DNA of 64,000 nt, from the NCBI RefSeq assembly GCF_025165795.1, contig NZ_JAJAGO010000004.1, forward strand, positions 310,001 to 374,000, read 5' to 3'. The position numbers were made by a program, and so were the translations under genes. Source of the DNA: Streptomyces gossypii (GTDB lineage Bacteria; Actinomycetota; Actinomycetes; Streptomycetales; Streptomycetaceae). Below, one piece after another: positions 16,523 through 27,455 of this stretch (positions are counted from its first letter, which is position 1; each line of letters begins with the position of its first letter). The notes beneath the pieces are model-generated. The model ran no database searches, had not been told where the DNA came from, and saw only the letters and a program-made list of their open reading frames with translations.

Positions 16523-17400
16523 CCGAGATGCTCGGGTACGAATTCATGCAGCGGGCGCTGCTGGCCGCGCTCGTCGTCGGCATCGCGGCACCGGCCGTCG
16601 GGATCTATCTGGTCCAGCGGCGGCAGGCGCTCATGGGCGACGGCATCGGCCACGTCGCGCTCACCGGTGTCGCCCTCGGCTTCCTGCTCAGCACCAGCCC
16701 CGTGTGGATGGCGGTGCTGGTCGCCTCCCTCGGCGCGATGGGCATGGAGCTGATCCGCTGGTACGGCAAGACGCGCGGCGATCTCGCGCTCGCCCTGCTC
16801 TTCTACGGCGGCATGGCCGGCGGCGTCATGATCATCAATCTCGCCCCGAACGGCTCCAACGCCAACCTCGTCACCTATCTGTTCGGTTCGATCACCACCG
16901 TCTCGCAGCCCGACCTCATCAACATCGTGTGCCTGTCCGCGGCCGTGCTGCTCGTCTGCGTGGGCCTGCGGCGGCAGCTCTTCGCCATCTGCCAGGACGA
17001 GGAGTTCGCCCGGGTGACCGGCCTGCCGGTGCGGCTGCTGAACCTGCTGCTCGCGGTCACCGCGGCGGTCACCGTCACGGTGTCGATGCGGGTCGTCGGA
17101 CTGCTGCTGGTCAGCGCCCTGATGGTGATCCCGGTAGCCACCGCGCAGCAGGCCACCCGCGGCTTCGCGACGACGCTCGGGCTGTCGGTGCTGTTCGGGG
17201 TGCTGGTGACACTTTCCGGCACCACCCTCTCGTACCACGCGGACGTGCCCCCGGGCGCCAGCATCGTGCTGATCGCCATCGGGCTCTTCGTTGTGGTGAC
17301 GGTACTGGCCACGCCGCTGGCGCGCAGACGTGCGAAGCGTGCTGCGGCGGACGGCGGGACAGGCACCCTGGAAGAGGAGTACACACCGGTGAGGGCGTGA
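16519..17400 (+). CDS. znuB: Zinc ABC transporter permease
   Basis: 293 residues with about eight or nine hydrophobic helices, of the ABC-3 permease family (ZnuB/TroC). MQRALLAALVVGIAAPAVGI begins TM1; LMGDGIGHVALTGVALG is the conserved loop and helix after it, and VVGLLLVSALMVIPVATAQQ the conserved helix near the C-terminal half. It overlaps znuC by 4 nt (ATGA). The last 30 residues are charged and cytoplasmic. It transports Zn2+ delivered by ZnuA into the cell. Confidence 0.94.
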   Translation: MTEMLGYEFMQRALLAALVVGIAAPAVGIYLVQRRQALMGDGIGHVALTGVALGFLLSTSPVWMAVLVASLGAMGMELIRWYGKTRGDLALALLFYGGMAGGVMIINLAPNGSNANLVTYLFGSITTVSQPDLINIVCLSAAVLLVCVGLRRQLFAICQDEEFARVTGLPVRLLNLLLAVTAAVTVTVSMRVVGLLLVSALMVIPVATAQQATRGFATTLGLSVLFGVLVTLSGTTLSYHADVPPGASIVLIAIGLFVVVTVLATPLARRRAKRAAADGGTGTLEEEYTPVRA

Positions 17401-17491
17401 CGGCGTAACGACTGCCACCGGTTTCCGCCCGATACACCTGGCACAATGGCGAGCCGGTCCGAAGAGCAGTCGACGAGTGGAGGAGGCGACG

Positions 17492-17902
17492 GTGACCACC
17501 GCAGGTCCCCCCGTACGCGGACGGTCGACCAGGCAGCGTGCTGCCGTGGCGTCGGCGCTGGCGGAGGTCGAGGAGTTCCGCAGCGCGCAGGAACTGCACG
17601 ACATGCTCAAGCACCGCGGTGATTCGGTCGGTCTGACCACCGTCTACCGCACCCTGCAGTCCCTCGCCGACGCCGGCGAGGTGGACGTGCTGCGCACCGA
17701 CGAGGGCGAATCGGTCTACCGCCGCTGCCACAGCGACGACCATCACCACCACCTGGTCTGCAGGCACTGCGGCAAGGCCGTCGAGGTGGAGGGACCGGCC
17801 GTGGAGAAGTGGGCCGAGTCGATCGCCGCGGAGCACGGCTTCGTCGATGTCGGCCACACCGTCGAGATCTTCGGCACCTGCGGGGACTGCGCCCCCCGGT
17901 AG
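17492..17902 (+). CDS. zur: Fur-family zinc uptake regulator
   Basis: 136 residues from GTG 17492, preceded by GGAGGAG; a GTG at 17477 would precede that ribosome site. The winged helix is TRQRAAVASALAEVEEFRSA to GLTTVYRTLQSLADAGEVD. Metal sites are visible: HSDDHHHHLVCRHCG with CRHC, and the C-terminal CGDC that completes the structural Cys4 zinc site. Fur-family identity is sure; Zur rather than Fur or Nur is inferred from its place right after znuB and the Zur-like box at znuA. A CACAAT hexamer about 45 bp upstream may be an internal promoter. Confidence 0.92.
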   Translation: MTTAGPPVRGRSTRQRAAVASALAEVEEFRSAQELHDMLKHRGDSVGLTTVYRTLQSLADAGEVDVLRTDEGESVYRRCHSDDHHHHLVCRHCGKAVEVEGPAVEKWAESIAAEHGFVDVGHTVEIFGTCGDCAPR

Positions 17903-17942
17903 ACCGCCGGGCGCGGCGGCCGGTGCGAGTGGCGTGCGCGCC

Positions 17943-18767
17943 CTAGGCCGGCGGCTCCACCGCCGGGTCGGCCGCGCCGCCGAAGCGCCGGTCACGCCGG
18001 GCGTACTCCAGGCAGGCGGCCCACAGGTTGCGGCGGTCGAAATCCGGCCACAGCACGTCCTGGAAGACCATCTCCGCGTACGCGCTCTGCCAGAGCAGGT
18101 AGTTGGAGATGCGCTGCTCCCCGGAGGGCCGCAGGAAGAGATCCACGTCCGGCATGTCCGGGTAGTACAGGTAGCGGGCGAGTGTCTTCTCGTTGACCTT
18201 CGCCGGGTCGAGCCGCCCCGCGTGTACGTCCTCCGCGAGCGCCTTCGTGGCGTCGGCGATCTCCGCACGGCCGCCGTAGTTCACGCAGAAGTAGAGCGTC
18301 ATGGCGTCGTTGTCCTGGGTCTGCTCCTGCGCGACCTGGAGCTCCTGCACCACCGACTTCCACAGCTTCGGCATCCGGCCCACCCAGCGGATGCGGATGC
18401 CCAGCTCGTTCATCTCGTCCCGGCGGCGGCGGATGACATCGCGGTTGAAGTTCATCAGGAAGCGCACCTCGTCGGGCGAGCGCTTCCAGTTCTCGGTGGA
18501 GAAGGCGTAGAGGGACAGGTTGCGGACGCCCATTTCCAGACAGCCCTTGAGCACGTCCATGACGACGCCCTCACCGACCTTGTGCCCCTCGGTACGCGGC
18601 AGCCCGCGCTCCTTGGCCCACCGCCCGTTGCCGTCCATCACCACCGCCACATGGCCCGGCACCAGCTCACCGGGGATACGGGGCGGCCGGGCACCGGAGG
18701 GGTGCGGCTCGGGGACTGCGTAGTCGGACACGCGACGCTGCCGGGACAGCATTCCGCGACGGGCCAT
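17943..18767 (-). CDS. uppS: Isoprenyl transferase (cis-prenyl, undecaprenyl diphosphate synthase type)
   Basis: 274 residues. Adds isopentenyl units in cis to an allylic diphosphate, making the lipid carrier for peptidoglycan synthesis. The catalytic Asp is D45 in [27 protein letters not shown] and [20 protein letters not shown] are the other family signatures, the latter binding IPP and Mg2+. The N-terminal 35 residues are a basic, Pro-rich extension, common in Streptomyces. It faces zur (convergent) and is followed upstream by recO in the same direction. Streptomyces genomes usually have more than one such gene, so chain length cannot be fixed from sequence. Confidence 0.94.
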   Translation of the reverse strand: MARRGMLSRQRRVSDYAVPEPHPSGARPPRIPGELVPGHVAVVMDGNGRWAKERGLPRTEGHKVGEGVVMDVLKGCLEMGVRNLSLYAFSTENWKRSPDEVRFLMNFNRDVIRRRRDEMNELGIRIRWVGRMPKLWKSVVQELQVAQEQTQDNDAMTLYFCVNYGGRAEIADATKALAEDVHAGRLDPAKVNEKTLARYLYYPDMPDVDLFLRPSGEQRISNYLLWQSAYAEMVFQDVLWPDFDRRNLWAACLEYARRDRRFGGAADPAVEPPA

Positions 18768-18883
18768 GCGGGCTCAGCTCCATCGGGTCGTACGGGGCCT
18801 CAGGGATCAGGCTGCCGAGCCTATCGTCTGTGCGGCGCGCCGGTTCCGGGGCTCGGTGGCCCCTGGGCGGGGGGGGGCAGGGC

Positions 18884-19627
18884 TCAGCGTACGTAACGCA
18901 GCGAGCGCAGCCCGCGCTCCAGATGCCAGTGCAGATACGCGGAGACCAGCCCGCTCCCCTCTCGCGTGTGCCGGGCCTCGGTCGCGTCGGCCGTCGCCCA
19001 GTCGCCGGTCAGCAGCGCGCCCAGCAGGCGCAGCGCCTCGGGCGAGGGCAGCACGCTGCCGGGGACCCGGCAGTCCCCGCACACGGTGCCGCCCGCGGCG
19101 ACGGAGAAGAAGCGGTTGGGGCCCGGCAGCCCGCACCGGGCGCAGTCGCCGAAGCTGGGCGCGTAGCCGTTGACGGCGAGGGAGCGGAGCAGGAAGGCGT
19201 CCAGCACCAGCCCGGGGCCGTGCTCGCCGGCGGCGAGGGTGCGCAGGCCGCCGACGAGCAGCAGATACTGCTGCACCGCTGGTTCGCCCTCCTGGTCGGT
19301 GAACCGCTCGGCGGTCTCCAGCATGGCCGTACCGGCGGTGTAGCGGTCGTAGTCGCCGACGATGCCGCTGCCGTACGGGGCGATGGTCTCCGTCTGTGTG
19401 CAGAGCGGCAGGCCGCGGCTGATCAGCTCACTGCCGCGCGCGAAGAACTGCACGTCCACATGGGAGAAGGGCTCCAGCCGGGCCCCGAACTTCGACTTGG
19501 TGCGCCGCACGCCGCGCGCCACCGCTCGCACCCGGCCGTGGCCGCGGGTGAGCAGGGTGATGATCCGGTCCGCCTCGCCCAGCTTCTGGGTGCGCAGGAC
19601 GACCCCGTCGTCACGGAAGAGGCTCAT
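18884..19627 (-). CDS. recO: DNA repair protein RecO
   Basis: 247 residues. RecO loads RecA with RecR during RecF-pathway gap repair. The N-terminal OB fold begins SLFRDDGVVLRTQKLGEADR then IITLLTRGHGRVRAVARGVR; the helical C-terminal part contains a zinc-binding site CARCG and CGDC. FGARLEPFSHVDVQFFARG is a family signature. The start ATG 19627 lacks a strong ribosome site. It is separated from uppS by about 115 bp that include a run of nine G residues (18869-18877). Length is normal. Confidence 0.95.
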   Translation of the reverse strand: MSLFRDDGVVLRTQKLGEADRIITLLTRGHGRVRAVARGVRRTKSKFGARLEPFSHVDVQFFARGSELISRGLPLCTQTETIAPYGSGIVGDYDRYTAGTAMLETAERFTDQEGEPAVQQYLLLVGGLRTLAAGEHGPGLVLDAFLLRSLAVNGYAPSFGDCARCGLPGPNRFFSVAAGGTVCGDCRVPGSVLPSPEALRLLGALLTGDWATADATEARHTREGSGLVSAYLHWHLERGLRSLRYVR

Positions 19628-19691
19628 GGCAGGGTGCGCCCGGAGCGGCGGGATCGGTCCCCGGAAGAGTGCGGCATGCCTGCATTCTCGC

Positions 19692-20393
19692 TCAGGTGGA
19701 GGCTCCCGGAGTCACCAGCCCGGATTCGTACGCGGCGATGACGAGCTGCGCCCGGTCCCGGACGGCCAGCTTGCCCATGATCCGGCTGACGTGGGTCTTG
19801 GCGGTGAGCGGGCTCAGCCCCAGCGACTCGGCAACCTCGGTGTTGTTCAGCCCCCGCGCCACCAGGCCGAGAACCTGCCGTTCGCGGGCGGAGAGCGCGG
19901 CCAGCGCGTCCGGCAGGGGGCCGCCGGGCGCGGGGGCCTCGGGGGCGCGCAGCACGCGTGCGATGAGCCGCGCGGTCGGCCCCGGCGACAGCAGCGCCTC
20001 CCCTGCGGAGACCGTGCGGATCGCGTCCAGCAGGTCGGCGGGCCTGGTGTCCTTGACAAGAAAGCCGGACGCCCCGGCGCGCAGCGCGTCGACGACATGC
20101 CCGTCGGTGTCGTAGGTGGTGAGCACGAGTACCCGCACCCCGGCCAGATCCTCATCGGCGGCGATCAGGCGGGTCGCCTCTATGCCGTCCAGGTCGGGCA
20201 TCCGGATGTCCATCACGACGACGTCGGCCAAGGCGCTCCGGGCCATGGTCACGGCCTGGCGGCCGGTCCCGGCCTCGCCGACGACAACCATGTCGGGAGC
20301 GGACTCGATGAGCATGGCGAAGGCGGCACGTACGAGGGTCTGGTCGTCGGCCAGCAGCACGCGGATCGGCTGCGGCGGGCTGGTCGCGCTCAT
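19692..20393 (-). CDS. NarL/LuxR-family response regulator
   Basis: 233 residues. The receiver has the acidic pair in LLADDQ, the phospho-acceptor D62 in VVMDIRMPDLDG, T92 in LTTYD and K114 in FLVKD. A LuxR-type HTH follows: LSARERQVLGLVARGLNNTE then VAESLGLSPLTAKTHVSRIM. Its start overlaps the stop of the upstream sensor kinase by 4 nt, so the pair is an operon. ATG 20393 is preferred; the frame is open further but covers the kinase C-terminus. The signal is unknown; the MMPL exporter just upstream, on the same strand, is a possible target. Confidence 0.93.
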   Translation of the reverse strand: MSATSPPQPIRVLLADDQTLVRAAFAMLIESAPDMVVVGEAGTGRQAVTMARSALADVVVMDIRMPDLDGIEATRLIAADEDLAGVRVLVLTTYDTDGHVVDALRAGASGFLVKDTRPADLLDAIRTVSAGEALLSPGPTARLIARVLRAPEAPAPGGPLPDALAALSARERQVLGLVARGLNNTEVAESLGLSPLTAKTHVSRIMGKLAVRDRAQLVIAAYESGLVTPGAST

Positions 20394-21835
20394 GGCGTGC
20401 CTTTCGGGGGGTCTTCTCGGACGGAGCTGGACGCGGACGCGGATGACGCGGGTCCAGAGGGTGCGGGCGGCGAGGGTGCGGGCGCGGAGGGTCCGGGGAC
20501 CAGGGCGGGCTCGGGTGCCGTGCGGGCCTCGCTCGACCGCTCGGCCGTGCCCGGCACCGGCGTCAGCGGCAGCACGGCCCGCACCCGGAAGCCGGGCCCG
20601 TCCGGACACGGAGCGGCGTCCAGGGTGCCGCCGATGCTGCGGGCGCGCTCCCGCATCCCGGCGATGCCGAAGCCGGGCGGGCGGTCGGGCAGCTCGGTCG
20701 CGCGGCGTGCCGCCGGGCCGCCGTCGTCGCGGACGGTGACCCGCAGCGCGGCGTCGGCGCTCATCCGCTCCACCACCACGCTGACCGCGACCGCGGGGCC
20801 CGCGTGCCGTACCGCGTTCGTCAGGCTCTCCTGCACGATGCGGTACGCGGCGGCCCCGACAACCGCCGGGACCTGCACGGCAGGTTCGGTGGCAGCAGGA
20901 TCGGCCGGATACTGCCGCAGGTCGACCCTGGCCCCCGCGCCCTCGGCCGCGCGGACCAGATCGGGCACGCCGGAGAGTCCGGGAAGCGGCCCGCCGCTGT
21001 TCACCTGCCCGCCCGACGGATCGTCAGCCCGCAGCACCTCCAGGGTGGTGCGCAGCTCGGCGCGGGCGTCGCGGCAGGTGTCGGCGATGCCGTCCAGCGC
21101 ACGGGCGAGGGTCTCCCGGTCGAGCCGGTCGGGGTCGGCGACGAGGACGTGAGCCGCCACCGAGGTCTGCACGCCGATCAGGGTGATGCTGTGCGCGAGC
21201 AGGTCGTGCAGGTCGCGGGCGATGCGCAGCCGTTCCTCCGCGACCCGCCGCGCGGCCTCCTCCTCCCGGGTACGTTCCGCCCGTTCCGCCCGTTCGACGA
21301 TCGCGGAAACGTAGTTGCGGTGGATGCGCACCGCCTCCCCGATCAGCACGAAGGCGAGCAGCCAGCCGAAGCTGCGCAGCATCTCGGGCACGTCGTGCGC
21401 CTGCCCGCCCGACCACATGACCATCACCATGACGCTGAGCGCCCCGCCGAGGGTGAGGAAGGTCCGCGTCGGCGGCCCGAGGATGGCGAGCGAGACCAGC
21501 GCGGCCAGTCCGGCCGGGACGGCGGCGGTGTGCACGTAATCCAGCGAGTGGTAGGGCCCCACCAGGCAGATCACGGCCATGGTCGTCAGCCAGGGCGCCC
21601 GTCTGCGGAAGATGAGCACAAGCGCGCTGGCGGTGAGCAGCGCCCAGCCGACGACGCTCGGCGGTTTGCCGTCGCTCTCGGGCAGCGTGGCGGCCAGGAG
21701 GGTCTGCACCACGAGCAGGATCGCGGCGAGGCCGAGATCCTTCCCGGGCAGGCTGCGGACGGTGGCCCGCCTCGGGATCAGCGCACGGGTGAGGGCGGCG
21801 GTGACCGGGTCTCTGGCTGGGTTCACGGGCTTCAT
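20390..21835 (-). CDS. Two-component sensor histidine kinase (NarL partner, HisKA_3)
   Basis: 481 residues. About six hydrophobic segments lie in the first 170 residues (for example 35-50, 62-77, 104-120, 126-141, 155-168) with very short loops, so the sensing is probably within the membrane. H210 in RIARDLHDLLAHSITL is the phosphorylated His of the HisKA_3 type. The ATPase has an N box VQESLTNAVRHAG, VTVRDDGG and the G box GFGIAGMRERA. The C-terminal 60 residues are a low-complexity Pro/Ser/Ala tail. It overlaps the response regulator gene by 4 nt. Confidence 0.93.
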   Translation of the reverse strand: MKPVNPARDPVTAALTRALIPRRATVRSLPGKDLGLAAILLVVQTLLAATLPESDGKPPSVVGWALLTASALVLIFRRRAPWLTTMAVICLVGPYHSLDYVHTAAVPAGLAALVSLAILGPPTRTFLTLGGALSVMVMVMWSGGQAHDVPEMLRSFGWLLAFVLIGEAVRIHRNYVSAIVERAERAERTREEEAARRVAEERLRIARDLHDLLAHSITLIGVQTSVAAHVLVADPDRLDRETLARALDGIADTCRDARAELRTTLEVLRADDPSGGQVNSGGPLPGLSGVPDLVRAAEGAGARVDLRQYPADPAATEPAVQVPAVVGAAAYRIVQESLTNAVRHAGPAVAVSVVVERMSADAALRVTVRDDGGPAARRATELPDRPPGFGIAGMRERARSIGGTLDAAPCPDGPGFRVRAVLPLTPVPGTAERSSEARTAPEPALVPGPSAPAPSPPAPSGPASSASASSSVREDPPKGTP

Positions 21836-21903
21836 CCTGCGTCATCGCGGGGGCGTGTGGAGGTGAATCCGTACGACTGTCCGTACGGCTGTGCGCGCGG
21901 GCA

Positions 21904-21938
21904 GGGCGGGGTGGACGCCTCGCGACGCCACCCCGCCC
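21904..21938. terminator. Hairpin terminator downstream of the MMPL gene
   Basis: GGGCGGGGTGG (21904-21914) pairs perfectly with CCACCCCGCCC (21928-21938), with a further CGC/GCG pair inside the loop. It lies 20 bp beyond the MMPL stop on the reverse strand and before the histidine kinase start, so the exporter and the two-component genes are probably separate transcripts. Confidence 0.7.
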
Positions 21939-21957
21939 CTGGGGCTCTCCGACCCCG

Positions 21958-24159
21958 TCAGCCCACTTCCTGCCGGGTCGCGACCGGCCTCTCGTCGGGC
22001 ACGCCGTCCGGCGCCTCGGACGCACGGGGACCACCGCGCGGGCCGGTCCTGGTGCCCTGCGTGTGGAAGAGCCGTCCCGGCCACCACACCCACCGCTTCA
22101 GCAGCAGGCTCGCCGAGGTGACCAGGTAGGTGCGCACCACGAAGGTGTCCAGCAGGACGCCGATCGCGATGATGAAGCCCAGCTCGGCCATCAGCACCAT
22201 CGGCATGGTCGCCAGCACGCTGAACGTCGCGGCCAGCACGATCCCGGCCGAGGCGATGACGCCGCCCGTCGTCCGCAGCGCCTTGAGCGCCGCGTCCGGC
22301 ACCTCCAGGCCCTTCAGCGACTCCTCCCGCATCCGGTGCATCAGGAAGATTCCGTAGTCGACGCCGAGGGCCACCAGGAAGACGAAGGCGAGCAGGGGCA
22401 GGCTGGCGTCCACTCCGCTGAAGCCGAAGACCGGTTCGAAGACCAGCCCGCCGATCCCCATCGCCGCACCCCAGGAGGCGGCCACGGCGACGATGAGCAC
22501 CAGCGGCGCCGTCAGGCTGCGCAGCAACGCGATGAGCACGAGCAGCACCACCACGAGCACCAGCGGAATCACCTTCCACCGGTCGTCCGAGTTCGTGTCC
22601 GCCTCGTCGATCCGCTGTGCGGTGTCGCCGCCCACCAGTGCTTCCGCGCCCTCCAGCGCGTGCAGGTCAGCGCGCAGGGTCCGGACCGTTTCCTTCTCTC
22701 CGGCCGACTCGGGCCTGTCCTCGGCGAAGACCGAGATCTCCGTCCAGCCGTCGCCGCTGCGCCCCTTCTCCACATCGGCGACGCCGGGCGTCCGGCTCGC
22801 CTCCGCAAGCACCGTGTCCGCCGCGTCCGACTTCGCCATCACCGTGATCGGCTGGCTGTTGGAGCCGGGGTACGCCTCGCCGACTGTCTCCATGGCGGAG
22901 ATCGACTCCGGCTTGTTGGTGAAGGTGTCCTCCTGCGCGGGCGTGCCGGGCAGGTTGAGCATGCCGATCGCCAGGGCCCCCAGCACCGCCATGCCGGTGA
23001 TCAGGACCGTCGCCGGGCGGCGGCTGGCCGAGGTGCCCATCACGGCGAACAGGGACCGCCGCTGGGACGGTTCCGCGCCGTGACGCGGCACCAGCGGCCA
23101 GAAGACGCCGCGCCCGAGCAGCACCAGGATGGCGGGCAGCAGCGTCATCATCGCCACCAGCGCGCAGACCACACCGACCGCTCCGACCGGGCCGAGTCCG
23201 TTGCTGCTGTTCATGTCGGCGACGAGCAGGCACAGCAGGCCCAGCGTGACGGTGCCCGCCGATGCCAGGATGGCGGGGCCGCAGCCGCGCAGGGCTGCCG
23301 CCATCGCGTCGTACGGACGCTCGATACGGCGCAGTTCCTCGCGGTATCTGGCGACCAGCAGCAGTGCGTAGTCCGTACCGGCTCCGAAGATGAGGATGGT
23401 CATCACGCCCGAGCTGAGACCGGTGACGGTCAGGTCGAACGCCTGGACGAGGGCGTAGGTGACGGCCTGTGAGGTGAACGTGGCCGCGCCCACCACGACC
23501 AGCGGCACCAGCCACAGGAACGGGCTGCGGTAGGTGAGGATCAGCAGGATCGCGACAACGGCGGCCGTGCCGTACATGAGTGTGCCGTCGATGGATTCGA
23601 AGACGGCGTCCATGTCGGCCTCGAGTGCCCCCGCGCCGCCGACCTCCACGCTGAGCCCCTCGGGCGCGTCGCCCAGGCCGTCGCGGATGCCGGTGGCGGC
23701 CTCGATCCGCCGCTCCTCGCCCGACTCCCCGGTGATGGACATGACCGTCATCAGCGCCGTGCCGTCCTCGGAGGGCACCACCTGGGGCGTCGCGTCGCCC
23801 TTGAGCTCGTACTCGCCGGCGATCTCCGCCACCTGTTCACGGGCGAGCTCCCGGTCGGCGGCGGTCAGCCCGGCCTCGCGGTGGTGCACCAGGATGATGT
23901 CGACGGTGTCGCCGCCCGGAAGATCCTCCACCAGCTTCTGGACGCGGGTGGAGTCCGCACTCCCCGGCAGGTAGTCGACCGCGTCGTCGCGCGTCACATC
24001 GGCGAGCTTCGCGGCGAAGGGCACGGCGAGCGCGATGACCGCCACCCACAGGGCGAGAACCGCCCAGGGCACGACACGTCTGCGCCGTCGGTCTTGCTCT
24101 GGCGGCGGACCGTTCCGATCCGGCTCCGCCTCCCGGCGTGCTTCCGTTGCGGACCCCAT
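21958..24159 (-). CDS. MMPL/RND-family membrane transporter
   Basis: 733 residues with the RND layout: TM1 (about 29-50), a large extracytoplasmic domain, a block of five or six TMs, a second soluble domain and a last TM block. IFGAGTDYALLLVARYREEL and VALGVDYGIFLMHRMREE are the conserved TM4/TM10 G-x-D-Y-x-L/F segments carrying the proton-relay Asp. The length matches YdfJ/MmpL-like actinobacterial exporters of lipids or drugs. The start has GAGGAGGGG upstream. It lies upstream of a NarL-type two-component pair on the same strand but is separated by a hairpin. Confidence 0.92.
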   Translation of the reverse strand: MGSATEARREAEPDRNGPPPEQDRRRRRVVPWAVLALWVAVIALAVPFAAKLADVTRDDAVDYLPGSADSTRVQKLVEDLPGGDTVDIILVHHREAGLTAADRELAREQVAEIAGEYELKGDATPQVVPSEDGTALMTVMSITGESGEERRIEAATGIRDGLGDAPEGLSVEVGGAGALEADMDAVFESIDGTLMYGTAAVVAILLILTYRSPFLWLVPLVVVGAATFTSQAVTYALVQAFDLTVTGLSSGVMTILIFGAGTDYALLLVARYREELRRIERPYDAMAAALRGCGPAILASAGTVTLGLLCLLVADMNSSNGLGPVGAVGVVCALVAMMTLLPAILVLLGRGVFWPLVPRHGAEPSQRRSLFAVMGTSASRRPATVLITGMAVLGALAIGMLNLPGTPAQEDTFTNKPESISAMETVGEAYPGSNSQPITVMAKSDAADTVLAEASRTPGVADVEKGRSGDGWTEISVFAEDRPESAGEKETVRTLRADLHALEGAEALVGGDTAQRIDEADTNSDDRWKVIPLVLVVVLLVLIALLRSLTAPLVLIVAVAASWGAAMGIGGLVFEPVFGFSGVDASLPLLAFVFLVALGVDYGIFLMHRMREESLKGLEVPDAALKALRTTGGVIASAGIVLAATFSVLATMPMVLMAELGFIIAIGVLLDTFVVRTYLVTSASLLLKRWVWWPGRLFHTQGTRTGPRGGPRASEAPDGVPDERPVATRQEVG

Positions 24160-24271
24160 GAGTGCCCCTCCTCGTTCACCTGACGTCTGTCGCTTAACAG
24201 ATTTCCGTGCGCGAGGGGGGTCTTCATCGGCCGTGCGACCGAAGAGGCCGTTACTACCGGGGGTTGCACGG

Positions 24272-24297
24272 CCCGGGGACTAATCCCGGGGGAGTAA
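24272..24297. promoter_or_regulatory. Direct 13-bp repeats upstream of the MMPL gene
   Basis: CCCGGGGACTAAT (24272-24284) is followed directly by CCCGGGGGAGTAA (24285-24297) and then the weaker CCGGGAGGCATCC. The motif ACTACCGGGGG at 24253-24263 is similar. Tandem sites about a helical turn apart, 110-140 bp upstream of the MMPL start, suit a dimeric NarL-type response regulator. Confidence 0.4.
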
Positions 24298-24350
24298 CCG
24301 GGAGGCATCCCGGCGGGGCGGGAACACCGCGCCTCGGAACCCCTCGGGCG

Positions 24351-25022
24351 TCAGGACAGAGTGCGGGCAGCGGCGAGCAGCCGCTCGGTGTCCTCCGGGC
24401 GAATGGTCAGCGCCTGCCCGACGGTCTCGAGCACCTCGCGCTCGGCCGGCTGGTACGGCCCGTCGGCGAGCGCGACGGAGGCGCCCTGCAGCAGTAGCGC
24501 CTCCCGCCCCGCGGCGGCAAGATGCGGAGCCAGCGGGTGCAGTGCCCCGCGCAGCTCAGCCTGGGCGGCGTCGTCCCCTGCCGTCCCTTGGTCCGCGTGC
24601 AGCGCGGCGAGGAGCGTGAGCAGCTGCTCCTCGGTGCAGTCGGGGAATCCGGCGGCGCGGACCATCTCGACAGCCGCCCCGCGGCTCGCGGAGGCCTCGG
24701 TGCCGCCCGCCGCCAGCACGGAGAGCGCGACCGAGTGGACGGCGTCGCGCAGCATCGTGGAGAGCCGCTGGGTGGTGGGACCGTCCAGGCATTCGATGCC
24801 GAAGTGCGCACGGCAGGAGGCACATTCGGCTACCGGCCCGGCCGTGCCCCGGGGCAGCAGGGGGACGCCCAGCAGCACGAAGCGGCGGCGGCCCGTACGG
24901 CGGCGGTAGTTGCGGTCGCCCCCGCAGCCGGGGCAGAAGAACTCGCCGTCGTCGACGGTGCGCCATCGCGTACGGATGCCTGCGACGCGTGGGGACCAGC
25001 CTCGCCCGCCCCGGGAAAGCAT
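24351..25022 (-). CDS. Zinc-ribbon protein with TerB-like C-terminal domain
   Basis: About 223 residues. The N-terminus has FFCPGCGGDRNY and, about 35 residues later, CASCRAHFGIEC, forming a rubredoxin-like zinc ribbon. The rest is helical and resembles TerB/DjlA domains: DAVHSVALSVLAAGG, an EEQLLTLLAALHADQG segment, ASVALADGPYQPAEREVLET and VGQALTIRPEDTERLLAAAR, where the acidic DGPYQPAE loop is the usual TerB metal site. Function is unknown; TerB-like domains occur in tellurite and stress modules and as chaperone parts. ATG 25022, or GTG 25025, lies about 10 nt after GGAGG. A 14-bp palindrome is found just upstream. Confidence 0.75.
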   Translation of the reverse strand: MLSRGGRGWSPRVAGIRTRWRTVDDGEFFCPGCGGDRNYRRRTGRRRFVLLGVPLLPRGTAGPVAECASCRAHFGIECLDGPTTQRLSTMLRDAVHSVALSVLAAGGTEASASRGAAVEMVRAAGFPDCTEEQLLTLLAALHADQGTAGDDAAQAELRGALHPLAPHLAAAGREALLLQGASVALADGPYQPAEREVLETVGQALTIRPEDTERLLAAARTLS

Positions 25023-25278
25023 CACCGCGCCGCACCTCCGTAACACTTCGGCAACGTTGCCGGATTGACGTGATATTAACCACCGACGCGAGACCGCGTC
25101 AGCACCTTGGCGCGCAGTTGTCCGAAAAGCCCTCGCACACACGGCCCTGACGTGCGGCTTCACCCCACCGGACACTTTGGGTAAATCACGCGAACGCGGT
25201 TGACGCGGCGGGGCTCGGCGCCTGTACCGACCTGTACGCATCTGTCCATGCCACGGCGGGCCTGCGACGCTGGGACAC
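25023..25278. promoter_or_regulatory. Intergenic region with 14-bp palindrome upstream of the TerB-like gene
   Basis: The perfect palindrome CGGCAACGTTGCCG (25049-25062) lies 27 bp from the TerB-like ATG, with AT-rich TGATATTAACC next to it. The region is divergent (the small forward gene starts at 25279) and shows no other gene. The palindrome is a candidate operator. Confidence 0.4.
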
Positions 25279-25497
25279 ATGGCGCTAATGGTGGTGTTAC
25301 TGAGCGCGGCAGCGGGCCTCATCGGCTGGAGCCTCGCCGTCCTCCGGCGCCGCGAGCGCAACCAGCACGGCGCGGCGCACCGGAGCGGCGCCGTCGCCCT
25401 GCGCGACGCGCGGCGCGACGCGCGGGTGATCTCCCGCGGGACCGCGGGCAGCGCGATCAGCGCCTTCAGCCGGAAGGACGGCCGCACCCCCCGCTGA
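25279..25497 (+). CDS. Small single-TM hypothetical protein
   Basis: 72 residues. MALMVVLLSAAAGLIGWSLA is one membrane helix, followed by the stop-transfer RRRERNQ and a basic, cytoplasmic tail (DARRDARVISRGTAGSAISA). No family recognised. Support for the gene is moderate: consistent GC bias, a GACGCT hexamer ending 7 nt before the ATG (leaderless arrangement) and a strong terminator 20 bp downstream. It could be a false call. Confidence 0.5.
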   Translation: MALMVVLLSAAAGLIGWSLAVLRRRERNQHGAAHRSGAVALRDARRDARVISRGTAGSAISAFSRKDGRTPR

Positions 25498-25516
25498 GCG
25501 GCGTACGCGAAGACGA

Positions 25517-25550
25517 CTCCGCCCCCACCGGCCGACCGGTGGGGGCGGAG
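25517..25550. terminator. Perfect 15-bp stem terminator between convergent genes
   Basis: CTCCGCCCCCACCGG (25517-25531) pairs exactly with CCGGTGGGGGCGGAG (25536-25550) around CCGA. It lies between the small forward gene (ends 25497) and leuA (ends 25566 from the other side) and should act in both directions. Confidence 0.85.
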
Positions 25551-25565
25551 CGGGCGGCGGGGCGG

Positions 25566-27455
<1,890 letters not shown>

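Noticed and set aside
18869..18877. Run of nine G between uppS and recO as a phase-variation tract
   Set aside because: It is intergenic and not in a promoter spacer that I can define, so it has no evident switching role.
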